Origin: Planctomycetota bacterium
GTDB lineage: Bacteria > Planctomycetota > Phycisphaerae > UBA1845
Assembly: GCA_024280855.1 (NCBI GenBank)
Contig: JAJRPG010000096.1
Coordinates: 25,027 to 89,026, forward strand
Length of the DNA stretch: 64,000 nt
Direction of reading: 5' to 3'
Positions 56,778-64,000 of this stretch are shown here, piece by piece. The position numbers and the translations under genes were made by a program. The notes below the pieces were generated by a model that worked only from the letters and a program-made list of their open reading frames with translations, was not told the origin of the DNA and ran no database searches. The number at the start of each line of letters is the position of its first letter. Positions within the stretch are counted from its first letter, which is position 1.

Positions 56778-58130
56778 TTGGTAAACGGCCATAACCATGT
56801 GTACGACGTCGTGATTATTGGCGGTGGTCCGGTCGGGGCCACGGCAGCCCTGCTACTGGCTCGGGCTGGTAAGCGCGTCATTGTCCTTGAAAAAAGTACA
56901 TTTCCAAGATTTCATGTGGGCGAATCGTTTCTGCCTGCGGGGTTCGAGCTAATTAAGAAGTTGGGCTTGGAGGAGCGACTTTCCCGATTACCTCGCGTGG
57001 CTAAATTTGGCGCAGAATTTGGCATGGGGCACGGGCGGGACAATAGCTGTTTCGATTTTAGCGAGTCCTTTTTTGACGAGGGTTTCGAAGCTTTCAACAT
57101 TGAACGCGCGGTCTTCGACGACATGATGCTCCAAGCTGCGGCAGACGCTGGTGCCATCATCCGAACCGGGGTTGGTGTCAAACGAATTCTTCGCCTCAAC
57201 GAAGGTGACGTCGCCGTGGCTCTGGACAATGATGTCATTGAAGGAAAATGCCTGCTTGATGCCAGCGGCCAAAGCACAGTCATTGCAAAACATCTTGGTC
57301 AAAAGAAAATTATTTCCCATCATCGCAAGGTGGCTTATTTTGGCCACTTTGAAAACGTGCAACGATTACCGGGGCAAGCCGAAGGACATCCAACTGTGGC
57401 GATGTGCGACGAGGGATGGTTTTGGCTAATCAATATCGACAAACGACGAACCAGCATAGGCATGGTCCTAGATTGCGACGTGGTAAAAAAGATTAATTGC
57501 CCGGCTTCCGAGATGCTAAATTGGGGGATTCAAAGATGCCCACTCGTACGCGAGCGCACAGCCTCTGCTTGCTTTCCCGACGAGACGCACACCATTGCTG
57601 ATTATAGTTATTATTGTCGTCCTTATGCAGGGCCTGGATATTTTCTCACTGGCGATGCGGCTTTTTTTCTGGATCCAATTTTTTCCAGCGGCTTGGGTTT
57701 GGGGATGGAAATTGGCGTCAAGGCGGCTAGCGCAGCACAAGAATTGCTCGCATTCCATGATAACGCCAGCACCAGTGAAGACGGTAGACCCCGCAGCCCG
57801 GAGCGCATACGACGGGATTATGTTTCGTTCATCGATCAGACATCGGCACCATTCGTCAAGCTGGTAAACCTGTTCTACGACCATAGTTTCCGCGAACTTT
57901 TTTTGCACGGTCAGGGCCCGGTCAATATTCAGCGGGCGCTTGTCTCCGTATTGGCGGGATATGTGTTCCCGAAATTATCCTGGCCTTTAAGATGGCGACT
58001 GCATCTGATGGAGGTCTTTGCGAAAATCCAGCGCAGGGTATCGCTTGTCCCAAGAAGAGAATCTCACTCATTATGCAAGGCTCAGCCGGTCCCGCTTGCT
58101 TCAGTTGAGTCGATGGCAGCCTCCGCATAG
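56778..58130 (+). CDS. FAD-dependent oxidoreductase, flavin-halogenase-like
   Basis: A 450-residue flavoenzyme. The start is uncertain (TTG at 56778 or GTG at 56799); no ATG fits. It has the dinucleotide motif VVIIGGGPVGATAALLLARAG, the FHVGESFLP motif of the halogenase/geranylgeranyl-reductase group, a GWFWLINIDKRRTSIG segment resembling the WxWxIP motif of flavin-dependent halogenases, and GPGYFLTGDAAFFLDPIFSSGLGLGMEIG. In aryl-polyene loci related enzymes act as halogenases or oxidases on the polyene or its aryl head; xanthomonadins are brominated. A catalytic lysine cannot be assigned with confidence, so oxidation or halogenation is undecided. Confidence 0.85.
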   Translation: MVNGHNHVYDVVIIGGGPVGATAALLLARAGKRVIVLEKSTFPRFHVGESFLPAGFELIKKLGLEERLSRLPRVAKFGAEFGMGHGRDNSCFDFSESFFDEGFEAFNIERAVFDDMMLQAAADAGAIIRTGVGVKRILRLNEGDVAVALDNDVIEGKCLLDASGQSTVIAKHLGQKKIISHHRKVAYFGHFENVQRLPGQAEGHPTVAMCDEGWFWLINIDKRRTSIGMVLDCDVVKKINCPASEMLNWGIQRCPLVRERTASACFPDETHTIADYSYYCRPYAGPGYFLTGDAAFFLDPIFSSGLGLGMEIGVKAASAAQELLAFHDNASTSEDGRPRSPERIRRDYVSFIDQTSAPFVKLVNLFYDHSFRELFLHGQGPVNIQRALVSVLAGYVFPKLSWPLRWRLHLMEVFAKIQRRVSLVPRRESHSLCKAQPVPLASVESMAASA

Positions 58131-58208
58131 AATTTCATACCGTTACTGAGAATTCGCAAAATCGGGATTACGCATGGCGACCGTGCTGTAGCATCAAATT
58201 CATCAATC

Positions 58209-59678
58209 ATGGCTTACCAACTTCTTCAACGACTCAGACATCATGCACAGCAACACGGCGATGCTATCGCAATCCGCGAAATTTCACGCGATAAAAAAAA
58301 TAAATTCTGCGTGACTTTTGCCCAGCTACTTGAGAGAACCTACTCACTTGCTACATCATTCGCATCAAAGTTTGATCCGGGTGATGTCGTCATCATCAGT
58401 TTGCCCAATTGTATAGATTGCACCGTTGCTTTCCTGGCAGCATTGCAAGCCAAGATGGTCGGCTTTCTGATTAACCCCAATGTCGCCGGCCGGGAACTGC
58501 GTCGTGCCGCTCAAGCCGCCTCAGTTAGGGCTTTCGTCGGAAGCGATGAAGCTCTAAAGAATCTGGATGGACTAGATATTCAATCGATCTCTATGGATCA
58601 TCCCCTGGATGAACGGATTTCTTTCGAAGCCCTCCCAGCCGATGTAATGAGCGGTGGACTCATGCTTTTGAGTAGCGGGACGACGGGGGATCCGAAAATA
58701 GTTTTTCGTGACGGCCCATCTCTTGATGCGGTCGCCAGCAACATTGCGACAGCCACGAATTTACGCCAGGGAGACTGCGTCCTGGGCCTGGTTCCCTTGT
58801 GTCATTCCTACGGAGTGGAGCACGGCATCTTAGCCCCCACCTATGCAGGATGCACCGTTCACTTGTGCCAGGGGTTTGACACGCATACTGTAATAGATCA
58901 ACTTCGCAGCGGCGAGATAACTGTGCTACCAGGTGTGCCGTCGATCTTTGAAATGCTTGCGCAAATTGAAGAACGGAGTCAGCCATTTCCGTCTCTGCGA
59001 TGTGCGTATTCCGCAGGGTCACAATTACCGCAATGCGTGGTAGATGCTTGCCAAAACCGCCTTCAGCTTTCCGTCGGTCAGTTATATGGCTCTAGCGAAG
59101 TTGGCTCAGTGACGTTCAATGATCCTACAAAACCCGGCAGGGACTCATTAAGTGTGGGCCTTCCCATGAAAGGAGTCACTATAAAAATCGTTGATTCAGA
59201 TTCGCCGCAAATAGACAGCCCCAAACCCATTGGGATTGAGGGGGAAGTAGTTATTCACGCGCCGTCTATGCTTTCTCGATACATCAACATTCAGGAAAAA
59301 TTTCTTGACGGTGAGTTTTTCCAAACTGGCGACCTTGGCTACCTGGATGCGAAGGGGGCATTAACGATAACGGGGCGCATCAATTTGTTGATTGACGTTG
59401 GGGCACTCAAAGTAAACCCACTCGAAGTGGAAGCGATACTGTGCGAACATCCCAAAGTACGCGAATGTGTGGTCCTCGCGTTGCCAGTTACAGAAACTAT
59501 TTCTCGCGTCAGAGCCGTGCTTGTCCCAACAGACTCAACGTGCCCGCCTTCTGTAGATGAGTTGAGAGATTTCGCACGGGCTAGGCTCAGTGTCCACAAA
59601 GTTCCTCGCGTCTTCGATATGGTGTCGTCGCTACCAAAATCTCCAACAGGAAAATTATTGCGGACGCAAATCTCATGA
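58209..59678 (+). CDS. acyl-AMP ligase for the aryl starter
   Basis: A 489-residue adenylate-forming enzyme. Motifs are the P-loop LLSSGTTGDPK, LYGSSEVGSV, TGDLGYLDAKG, the hinge GRINLLIDVGALKVNPLEVE, and the C-terminal catalytic Lys in KSPTGKLLRTQIS. By context it should activate the hydroxybenzoate and load it on the ACP, as ApeH-type ligases do. A free-standing CoA ligase is the alternative. It starts with ATG at 58209 and its stop overlaps the lipoprotein gene by 4 nt. Confidence 0.9.
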   Translation: MAYQLLQRLRHHAQQHGDAIAIREISRDKKNKFCVTFAQLLERTYSLATSFASKFDPGDVVIISLPNCIDCTVAFLAALQAKMVGFLINPNVAGRELRRAAQAASVRAFVGSDEALKNLDGLDIQSISMDHPLDERISFEALPADVMSGGLMLLSSGTTGDPKIVFRDGPSLDAVASNIATATNLRQGDCVLGLVPLCHSYGVEHGILAPTYAGCTVHLCQGFDTHTVIDQLRSGEITVLPGVPSIFEMLAQIEERSQPFPSLRCAYSAGSQLPQCVVDACQNRLQLSVGQLYGSSEVGSVTFNDPTKPGRDSLSVGLPMKGVTIKIVDSDSPQIDSPKPIGIEGEVVIHAPSMLSRYINIQEKFLDGEFFQTGDLGYLDAKGALTITGRINLLIDVGALKVNPLEVEAILCEHPKVRECVVLALPVTETISRVRAVLVPTDSTCPPSVDELRDFARARLSVHKVPRVFDMVSSLPKSPTGKLLRTQIS

Positions 59679-60412
59679 CGAACCGCCGAAACACATCGAG
59701 GATATTTTTTGGAGTTGTGCTACTTTTTGCGACTAGCTGTACACATACCTTGCCTCAATACCAATGGATCAATGCGGCGTCTGCTCTAACTACGATGAAA
59801 CATCGTGACAGCGGTATTCGTACTATTTCGGCAACCTTTTCGTTGTTATTGCAATCCGGCGAAGGCCAAGTTGAACTGAAAGGCGCCATCGTAGCTGCGC
59901 CACCCAACCAGCTACGATTTCGCGCGTGGAAGCTCACCCGTACCGTATTAGACATCACGCTAAATGCCGACGGACTTTTCGTGTTCTCCGCAGAGAAAAA
60001 TGGGGGAACAAATGCTTCACCAACGAAATTAACCCACGACCGTCTGCTCGAAGCTGTAGCCTTCTTGCCAGGCTTTAGTGATGCAACATCGTGGGAGATT
60101 GGAACTTCACTCAAACCAGACGTCTTTGCGATATCCCAAAAGCGTAGCCCAGGTAACGCCAAGATGTCTTGTTTTATAGACAAAAAAACCTTGACTACAA
60201 GAAACTGCACCTATTTCGACGAACATAATTTTCTCCGCCAAATGCTTGTTTTTGAAAATTACAAAGATTCCAATGGAGTCGCTTGGCCAATGCATTTATC
60301 GGGTAATGGTGAAAACGGGAAGTTCGATATACACTTTTCTAACGTAATCATAAACGAAGAATTGTCGAATCGTGCGTTTGTACCAACGCGACGAGCGAAA
60401 AAACAATCATGA
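59675..60412 (+). CDS. outer-membrane lipoprotein of LolA/LolB-like fold
   Basis: A 245-residue protein with a lipoprotein-like leader (FFGVVLLFATSC, a weak lipobox) and an extended beta-rich domain: RTISATFSLLLQSGEGQVELKGAIV, APPNQLRFRAWKLTRTVLDITLNADGLF, and a last strand near FDIHFSNVII. This looks like the DUF4292/LolB-type half-barrel seen in polyene-export clusters (ApeN-like position). It would receive a lipid at the outer membrane, paired with the LolA-like protein earlier in the operon. Family assignment is by fold pattern and context. It overlaps both neighbours by 4 nt. Confidence 0.78.
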   Translation: MTNRRNTSRIFFGVVLLFATSCTHTLPQYQWINAASALTTMKHRDSGIRTISATFSLLLQSGEGQVELKGAIVAAPPNQLRFRAWKLTRTVLDITLNADGLFVFSAEKNGGTNASPTKLTHDRLLEAVAFLPGFSDATSWEIGTSLKPDVFAISQKRSPGNAKMSCFIDKKTLTTRNCTYFDEHNFLRQMLVFENYKDSNGVAWPMHLSGNGENGKFDIHFSNVIINEELSNRAFVPTRRAKKQS

Positions 60413-63027
60413 CTAATATCCCTCAAGATCAACAAGCACGCCTGTCGCGGTTCATCCTTTTTCTAACGCAACATCCACGTTCAGTTCTCCTTGTAGCTGT
60501 CGCGTTGTGCGCGTTAGCTGCCGCTAGCACGTCAACTTTACAACCTGTAGCCTCTATCGACGCCATGATTGCCCGTGACAAGCCAGCCGCCCAGGCACTG
60601 GCGCATCTCACTCAAGATTTCGCCGCGGCTGATGAACTCATCATCCTCGCGTCTATACCTGAGCATTTTAATAGCGGAGACGACAACTATCATGATACAG
60701 ATGATCTTGTTTCGTTTGCACGTCGTCTTTCAGAAGTTGTCACGGCGTCTTCAGAACTATCATCCATGTGCGAGCAAGTGCGATGGAAACCGTCGCCCGA
60801 CATACGCACCTTTGTCGAAAACATCATCATGCCTAACGCACTATTATATCTTAGCGATGAAACCATTTCGTTGCTGGCAGAGCGATTAACGCCAGAAGCT
60901 ATGCAACAACAGATGCAAAAAACGGCTGAAATGCTGGCGGTTCCTGGCGGCGCGGGTACAGTCCTTTTGCGCACTGCCATCAAAGACCCTCTAGGCCTAA
61001 GAGATTTTCTCGTAGCCGCCATGCCAAGACCAATCATGGCCGGGCGTCCTGAATCGCCAGGCAGCGAGCAAGGTTTTTTTAGTAGCGACGGGAAGCACCT
61101 ACTCATTCGACTACGCGGAAAATCTCCGGTCTCAGACCTCACCTTTTCCGGCACATTTACGCATGCCATTCGAGATGCAGCTGACAGCGTCAACGAAGAT
61201 AATCTCGACATCGCGTTCACCGGAGCCTACGCAATAGCTGCGACGGCCCATCAATCGATCCGTGGCGATATGATTCGTAGCATTGTGCTGTCGATTCTTT
61301 TTCTACAGATATTATATTTAGTGGTTTACCGAAACATCTGGATGCTGCCTGCAGCTCTTGCCCCTGTCGCCATCGGCATCCTGTTTAGCTTCGGCATGTT
61401 CTCGATACTCGGCATGAATTTATCTCCGATGACCGCAGTCATCGGCGCCATACTCGCGGGATTAGGCATCGACTACTGCATTCATATCATCTCACACTAC
61501 CAGGCTAGTCGTGCCCCCAATGCGGCACGCACATCGACGATCGTTCAAACAATTACCGAATTGACCCCAGCGTTAACAGCTACTTGCGTGACTAGCGTCG
61601 TCGGTTTTGTAGCTATATCCCAATCTTCGGTCCCCGCGTTACGCGAATTTGGCATACTTGGTGCGATGGGGCTTATCGCCTGCCTTCTACTCTCTGTTTT
61701 ATTGTTGCCAGCCATCCTGACTCTTTCCCCCACACCATGTGCAACCCAAAACACGGCAACTAATCAACACAAACATTCCATAACCAAGCGGCTACTCGAT
61801 CACGCCATGAATCACCGTCGTTTTTTTTTGACATTTAGTGGTATGGCATCGGTCGCCGCGATATCCATATCATGCTTCGCGTATGACGCACGCGATCTGT
61901 TTGAAAATGATTTAACCATCATGCACCCGCGTCCTAACGAAGCTATGGCAACCCAGCGCCAGATTGAAAAGTTTTTCCCAGGGGCCGCTGACCCGTTACT
62001 TATTTATCTTGAAGCCCCTACGCCGCACGATTTGGTATTACTCTCCCATGAAGTCGAAAAGCGTCTTCATGATTTAGCTAGTCAGAACGAGAATGTTTTG
62101 GGCGTATTTGGATTAGCTTCATTACTTCCTAACCCTAACATTTATCATCAGAAGTTGGAAATGATTGAGGCACATAACGTAGATAAAATCATCCGTCAAT
62201 TCGACGCCATACTGCACGACAGCCCCTTTAATCCGGACGCATTTGAAGATTATCGTCTTTTTTTGAGGAAACTATTTTCGCCTGAACAAGTCCGGCTACA
62301 GCATGTAACGAAATACGCTGGTATCACAGATTTCATTTTACCCAAAAAGAAACACGATCACAAAGAGCTGCCAACGCAAGCAGTATCAACTGTCTTCACG
62401 CCAAAAGCGTTGGGCGAAAGATCAACTCGAAACGAAACTATCCAGGCGGTTCGGTCCGCTATCGCCGACTTGAAAGGCGCAACGCTCACCGGCATCACCG
62501 TAATAGGGTTTGACACTGAAAATACGATACGCAGCGAACTCGGTAGGCTATTTGGGATCGCGGCTAGCGTCGTCATCGCTTGGCTAATGCTTCAATTTCG
62601 CAGCGTCAAAGCTGTCATATTGGCACTATTGCCTGCCACGTTTGGCATGATCGTTCTGCTAACCAGCATTCAAGTGTTTGAAATAAAACTCAACACATTC
62701 AATCTGATCGCACTACCACTCTTGGTCGGTATTGGTGTTGATGACGGTATTTTTCTAACGATGGTGTCCCGGCATGCAAAAAAGCTCCGTCAAAGTCGAG
62801 GTGATATGGTAGACGCGTTAAGCACCAGTTGCCACGCGATTGGCATGACCAGCCTGACCACCATGCTCACCTTTGGTACGCTAGCTTTTACCAGCACACC
62901 GGCGATTCAATCGCTGGGCCTATTATTATCCATTGGCGTTGTAGCTAGTTGGGTTGGCGCTATGTGGATACTCACCCCCTTACTTGCAGGGGCGAAAGGC
63001 CATGAGCAACCTTCAAAACCAAACTAA
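60409..63027 (+). CDS. MMPL/RND-family exporter
   Basis: An 872-residue membrane exporter with the twelve-helix RND/MMPL topology: TM1 (VLLVAVALCALAAAS), a large loop, five helices (SIVLSILFLQILYLVVYR, LPAALAPVAIGILFSF, and so on), and a repeat of the same unit in the second half. The proton-relay motifs are GLGIDYCIH in TM4 and GIGVDDGIF in TM10. This HpnN/MMPL class moves hydrophobic lipids, and ApeM-type members are the standard exporter of aryl-polyene loci. It is the last gene of the plus-strand operon; the next gene is convergent. Confidence 0.93.
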   Translation: MTNIPQDQQARLSRFILFLTQHPRSVLLVAVALCALAAASTSTLQPVASIDAMIARDKPAAQALAHLTQDFAAADELIILASIPEHFNSGDDNYHDTDDLVSFARRLSEVVTASSELSSMCEQVRWKPSPDIRTFVENIIMPNALLYLSDETISLLAERLTPEAMQQQMQKTAEMLAVPGGAGTVLLRTAIKDPLGLRDFLVAAMPRPIMAGRPESPGSEQGFFSSDGKHLLIRLRGKSPVSDLTFSGTFTHAIRDAADSVNEDNLDIAFTGAYAIAATAHQSIRGDMIRSIVLSILFLQILYLVVYRNIWMLPAALAPVAIGILFSFGMFSILGMNLSPMTAVIGAILAGLGIDYCIHIISHYQASRAPNAARTSTIVQTITELTPALTATCVTSVVGFVAISQSSVPALREFGILGAMGLIACLLLSVLLLPAILTLSPTPCATQNTATNQHKHSITKRLLDHAMNHRRFFLTFSGMASVAAISISCFAYDARDLFENDLTIMHPRPNEAMATQRQIEKFFPGAADPLLIYLEAPTPHDLVLLSHEVEKRLHDLASQNENVLGVFGLASLLPNPNIYHQKLEMIEAHNVDKIIRQFDAILHDSPFNPDAFEDYRLFLRKLFSPEQVRLQHVTKYAGITDFILPKKKHDHKELPTQAVSTVFTPKALGERSTRNETIQAVRSAIADLKGATLTGITVIGFDTENTIRSELGRLFGIAASVVIAWLMLQFRSVKAVILALLPATFGMIVLLTSIQVFEIKLNTFNLIALPLLVGIGVDDGIFLTMVSRHAKKLRQSRGDMVDALSTSCHAIGMTSLTTMLTFGTLAFTSTPAIQSLGLLLSIGVVASWVGAMWILTPLLAGAKGHEQPSKPN

Positions 63028-63046
63028 CAACAATCAAGCAGTTGCG

Positions 63047-64000
63047 CTAAGACCAAAACCGGCGATAGCCTACCAAGGAAAACAGCATCACGAATATCGG
63101 TAGCATCGAAACCGCGCCACACGGAGTACCAGCCCCGCCAGCCCCGGTAGCCCCAGCACCATCAAGAATCGGGATTTCACCTGGGCCTTCATCGAGACCC
63201 GCACCGGGCAGTACAGTAATCGTGCGTGAGATGGACGTCGTAAGAGTAGTAGAACCTGAGGTAACAGTTGTTATTCGCACCGTTATTGGCAGACGCAGCT
63301 CTCTATCGGTCTCATTCACATAGGTATGCGTTACAAACAAACTATCGGCTGTGGTTCCATCACCAAGATCCCATTGGATCGATTGTAGCGTACCTTGTAC
63401 GCCGCTGGTGTTCACGCTCAACTCAACCTTGAACGGCGACACCCCGGTGTCCACATCTGACCCGGTCGCCCCAGGGATGCTGACCGAAATTTCTCCGGCG
63501 TCGCCGGTCCCACGATTCGCATCGTCAGCATCCGGGCCAGTGACAGTAATGGTCGTCTGAGCAAACCCGGAATTGCCATTGACATCAAACATGGTAAGTC
63601 TAGCTGTAAACGTCTGCGTTTCACCAGCATCGGCGACGTAGGTATGCGTGGCAATACGCGAACTGGTATCGACCGCGACATCATCATCGACGTCAAAATC
63701 CCAGCCTGTCCTGTCATCATCGACAGGAAATTCGCTGAACGCATTTCCCTGAAAACGTACGGTTAGCGGGGATAAGCCAAGTCTTGGAGAAACGCGAATA
63801 CTAATTTGAGGCCCCAAATCTATGGGGTTTAGTGTGGGGGGGATACTGGCTCCTGGAATAAAGGCTTCATCCGTAATAGTACCGTCAGAGTCAACCGCCA
63901 CACCAAATGAGTATCGCTGGCTTGTGCTTCTCGCGTATATAGCGAAATACTTTTTACTGGAAGTTGCGTCGAAATTCATACAGTGAACGGAATTAACCTC
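63047..64000 (-). CDS. 3' part of a secreted PKD-domain protein with a sorting-like C-terminus
   Basis: The frame is open to the right edge, so only the C-terminal 318 residues are seen. Three PKD/Ig-like units are visible (ISIRVSPRLGLSPLTVRFQG, VDDDVAVDTSSRIATHTYVADAG, IQWDLGDGTTADSLFVTHTY). The end has a Gly-rich linker, a single Cys (AGTPCGAVS), a hydrophobic helix (MLPIFVMLFSLVGYR) and RRFWS, the tripartite layout of MYXO-CTERM/PEP-CTERM-like sorting tails. It is convergent with the MMPL gene, 19 nt apart. Confidence 0.85.
   Translation of the reverse strand, partial: EVNSVHCMNFDATSSKKYFAIYARSTSQRYSFGVAVDSDGTITDEAFIPGASIPPTLNPIDLGPQISIRVSPRLGLSPLTVRFQGNAFSEFPVDDDRTGWDFDVDDDVAVDTSSRIATHTYVADAGETQTFTARLTMFDVNGNSGFAQTTITVTGPDADDANRGTGDAGEISVSIPGATGSDVDTGVSPFKVELSVNTSGVQGTLQSIQWDLGDGTTADSLFVTHTYVNETDRELRLPITVRITTVTSGSTTLTTSISRTITVLPGAGLDEGPGEIPILDGAGATGAGGAGTPCGAVSMLPIFVMLFSLVGYRRFWS

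Overview
The window looks like a piece of a planctomycete chromosome, most likely of the Phycisphaerae or a related uncultured lineage. The signs are an ECF sigma factor paired with a Pkn-type Ser/Thr kinase carrying TPRs, secreted beta-helix and LamG proteins with aspartate-rich calcium-binding and dockerin-like repeats, a small Cys-lipoprotein, a PKD protein with a C-terminal sorting-like tail, and a Kdo transferase, which implies an LPS outer membrane. This assignment is inference from gene style, because no rRNA or other marker is present.

Region 1 (1-12130) is a GC-rich accessory island. It holds part of a BREX phage-defence operon on the minus strand (HTH gene, brxA, brxB, brxC, a small unknown protein plus a HEPN-like protein, pglX, and the first codons of another gene running off the left edge). 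It is followed by a small Cys-rich protein, an XRE regulator and a DUF4143 ATPase preceded by three palindromes spaced exactly 22 bp apart. The island ends at a truncated tRNA-Gly, a probable integration scar. pglZ and brxL (or brxH) are not in the window, so the BREX subtype is open.

Region 2 (12214-19350) has the sigma factor and kinase operon and two secreted-protein genes. The second of these is broken by a frameshift and a nonsense codon. Region 3 (19826-24509) is housekeeping: acs, waaA and truD.

Region 4 (24553-32441) is the most unusual stretch. Two divergent coiled-coil genes flank a tight run encoding a formylglycine-enzyme-fold protein without the catalytic cysteines, a zinc-ribbon GTPase, and a protein resembling the GAP1 GTPase-associated family. 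It resembles GTPase-centred conflict or regulatory systems known mainly from comparative genomics. Region 5 (32498-36811) is argE, ftcD, tRNA-Leu(UAG) and aroC. Region 6 (37062-47265) is an envelope and sensing block: small lipoprotein, c-type cytochrome, outer-membrane barrel, two copies of a dispersed hairpin repeat, TonB receptor, ABC_sub_bind protein, hybrid histidine kinase, and a frameshifted esterase.

Region 7 (47389-63027) is a polyene-type biosynthetic locus resembling aryl polyene/xanthomonadin clusters. A minus-strand operon (ABC ATPase, permease, GT2-DUF2062) diverges from a plus-strand operon (ACP, FabZ-like dehydratase, LolA-like protein, LpxL-like acyltransferase, fused KS-CLF, chorismatase, flavin-dependent oxidoreductase/halogenase-like enzyme, acyl-AMP ligase, lipoprotein, MMPL exporter). 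The proposed flow is: chorismate to hydroxybenzoate (chorismatase), activation and loading on ACP (ligase), extension and dehydration (KS-CLF, dehydratase), tailoring (flavoenzyme), attachment to a lipid or sugar (acyltransferase, GT2), and transfer to the outer membrane (MMPL, LolA-like protein, lipoprotein). No ketoreductase is present. A partial PKD-domain protein closes the window.
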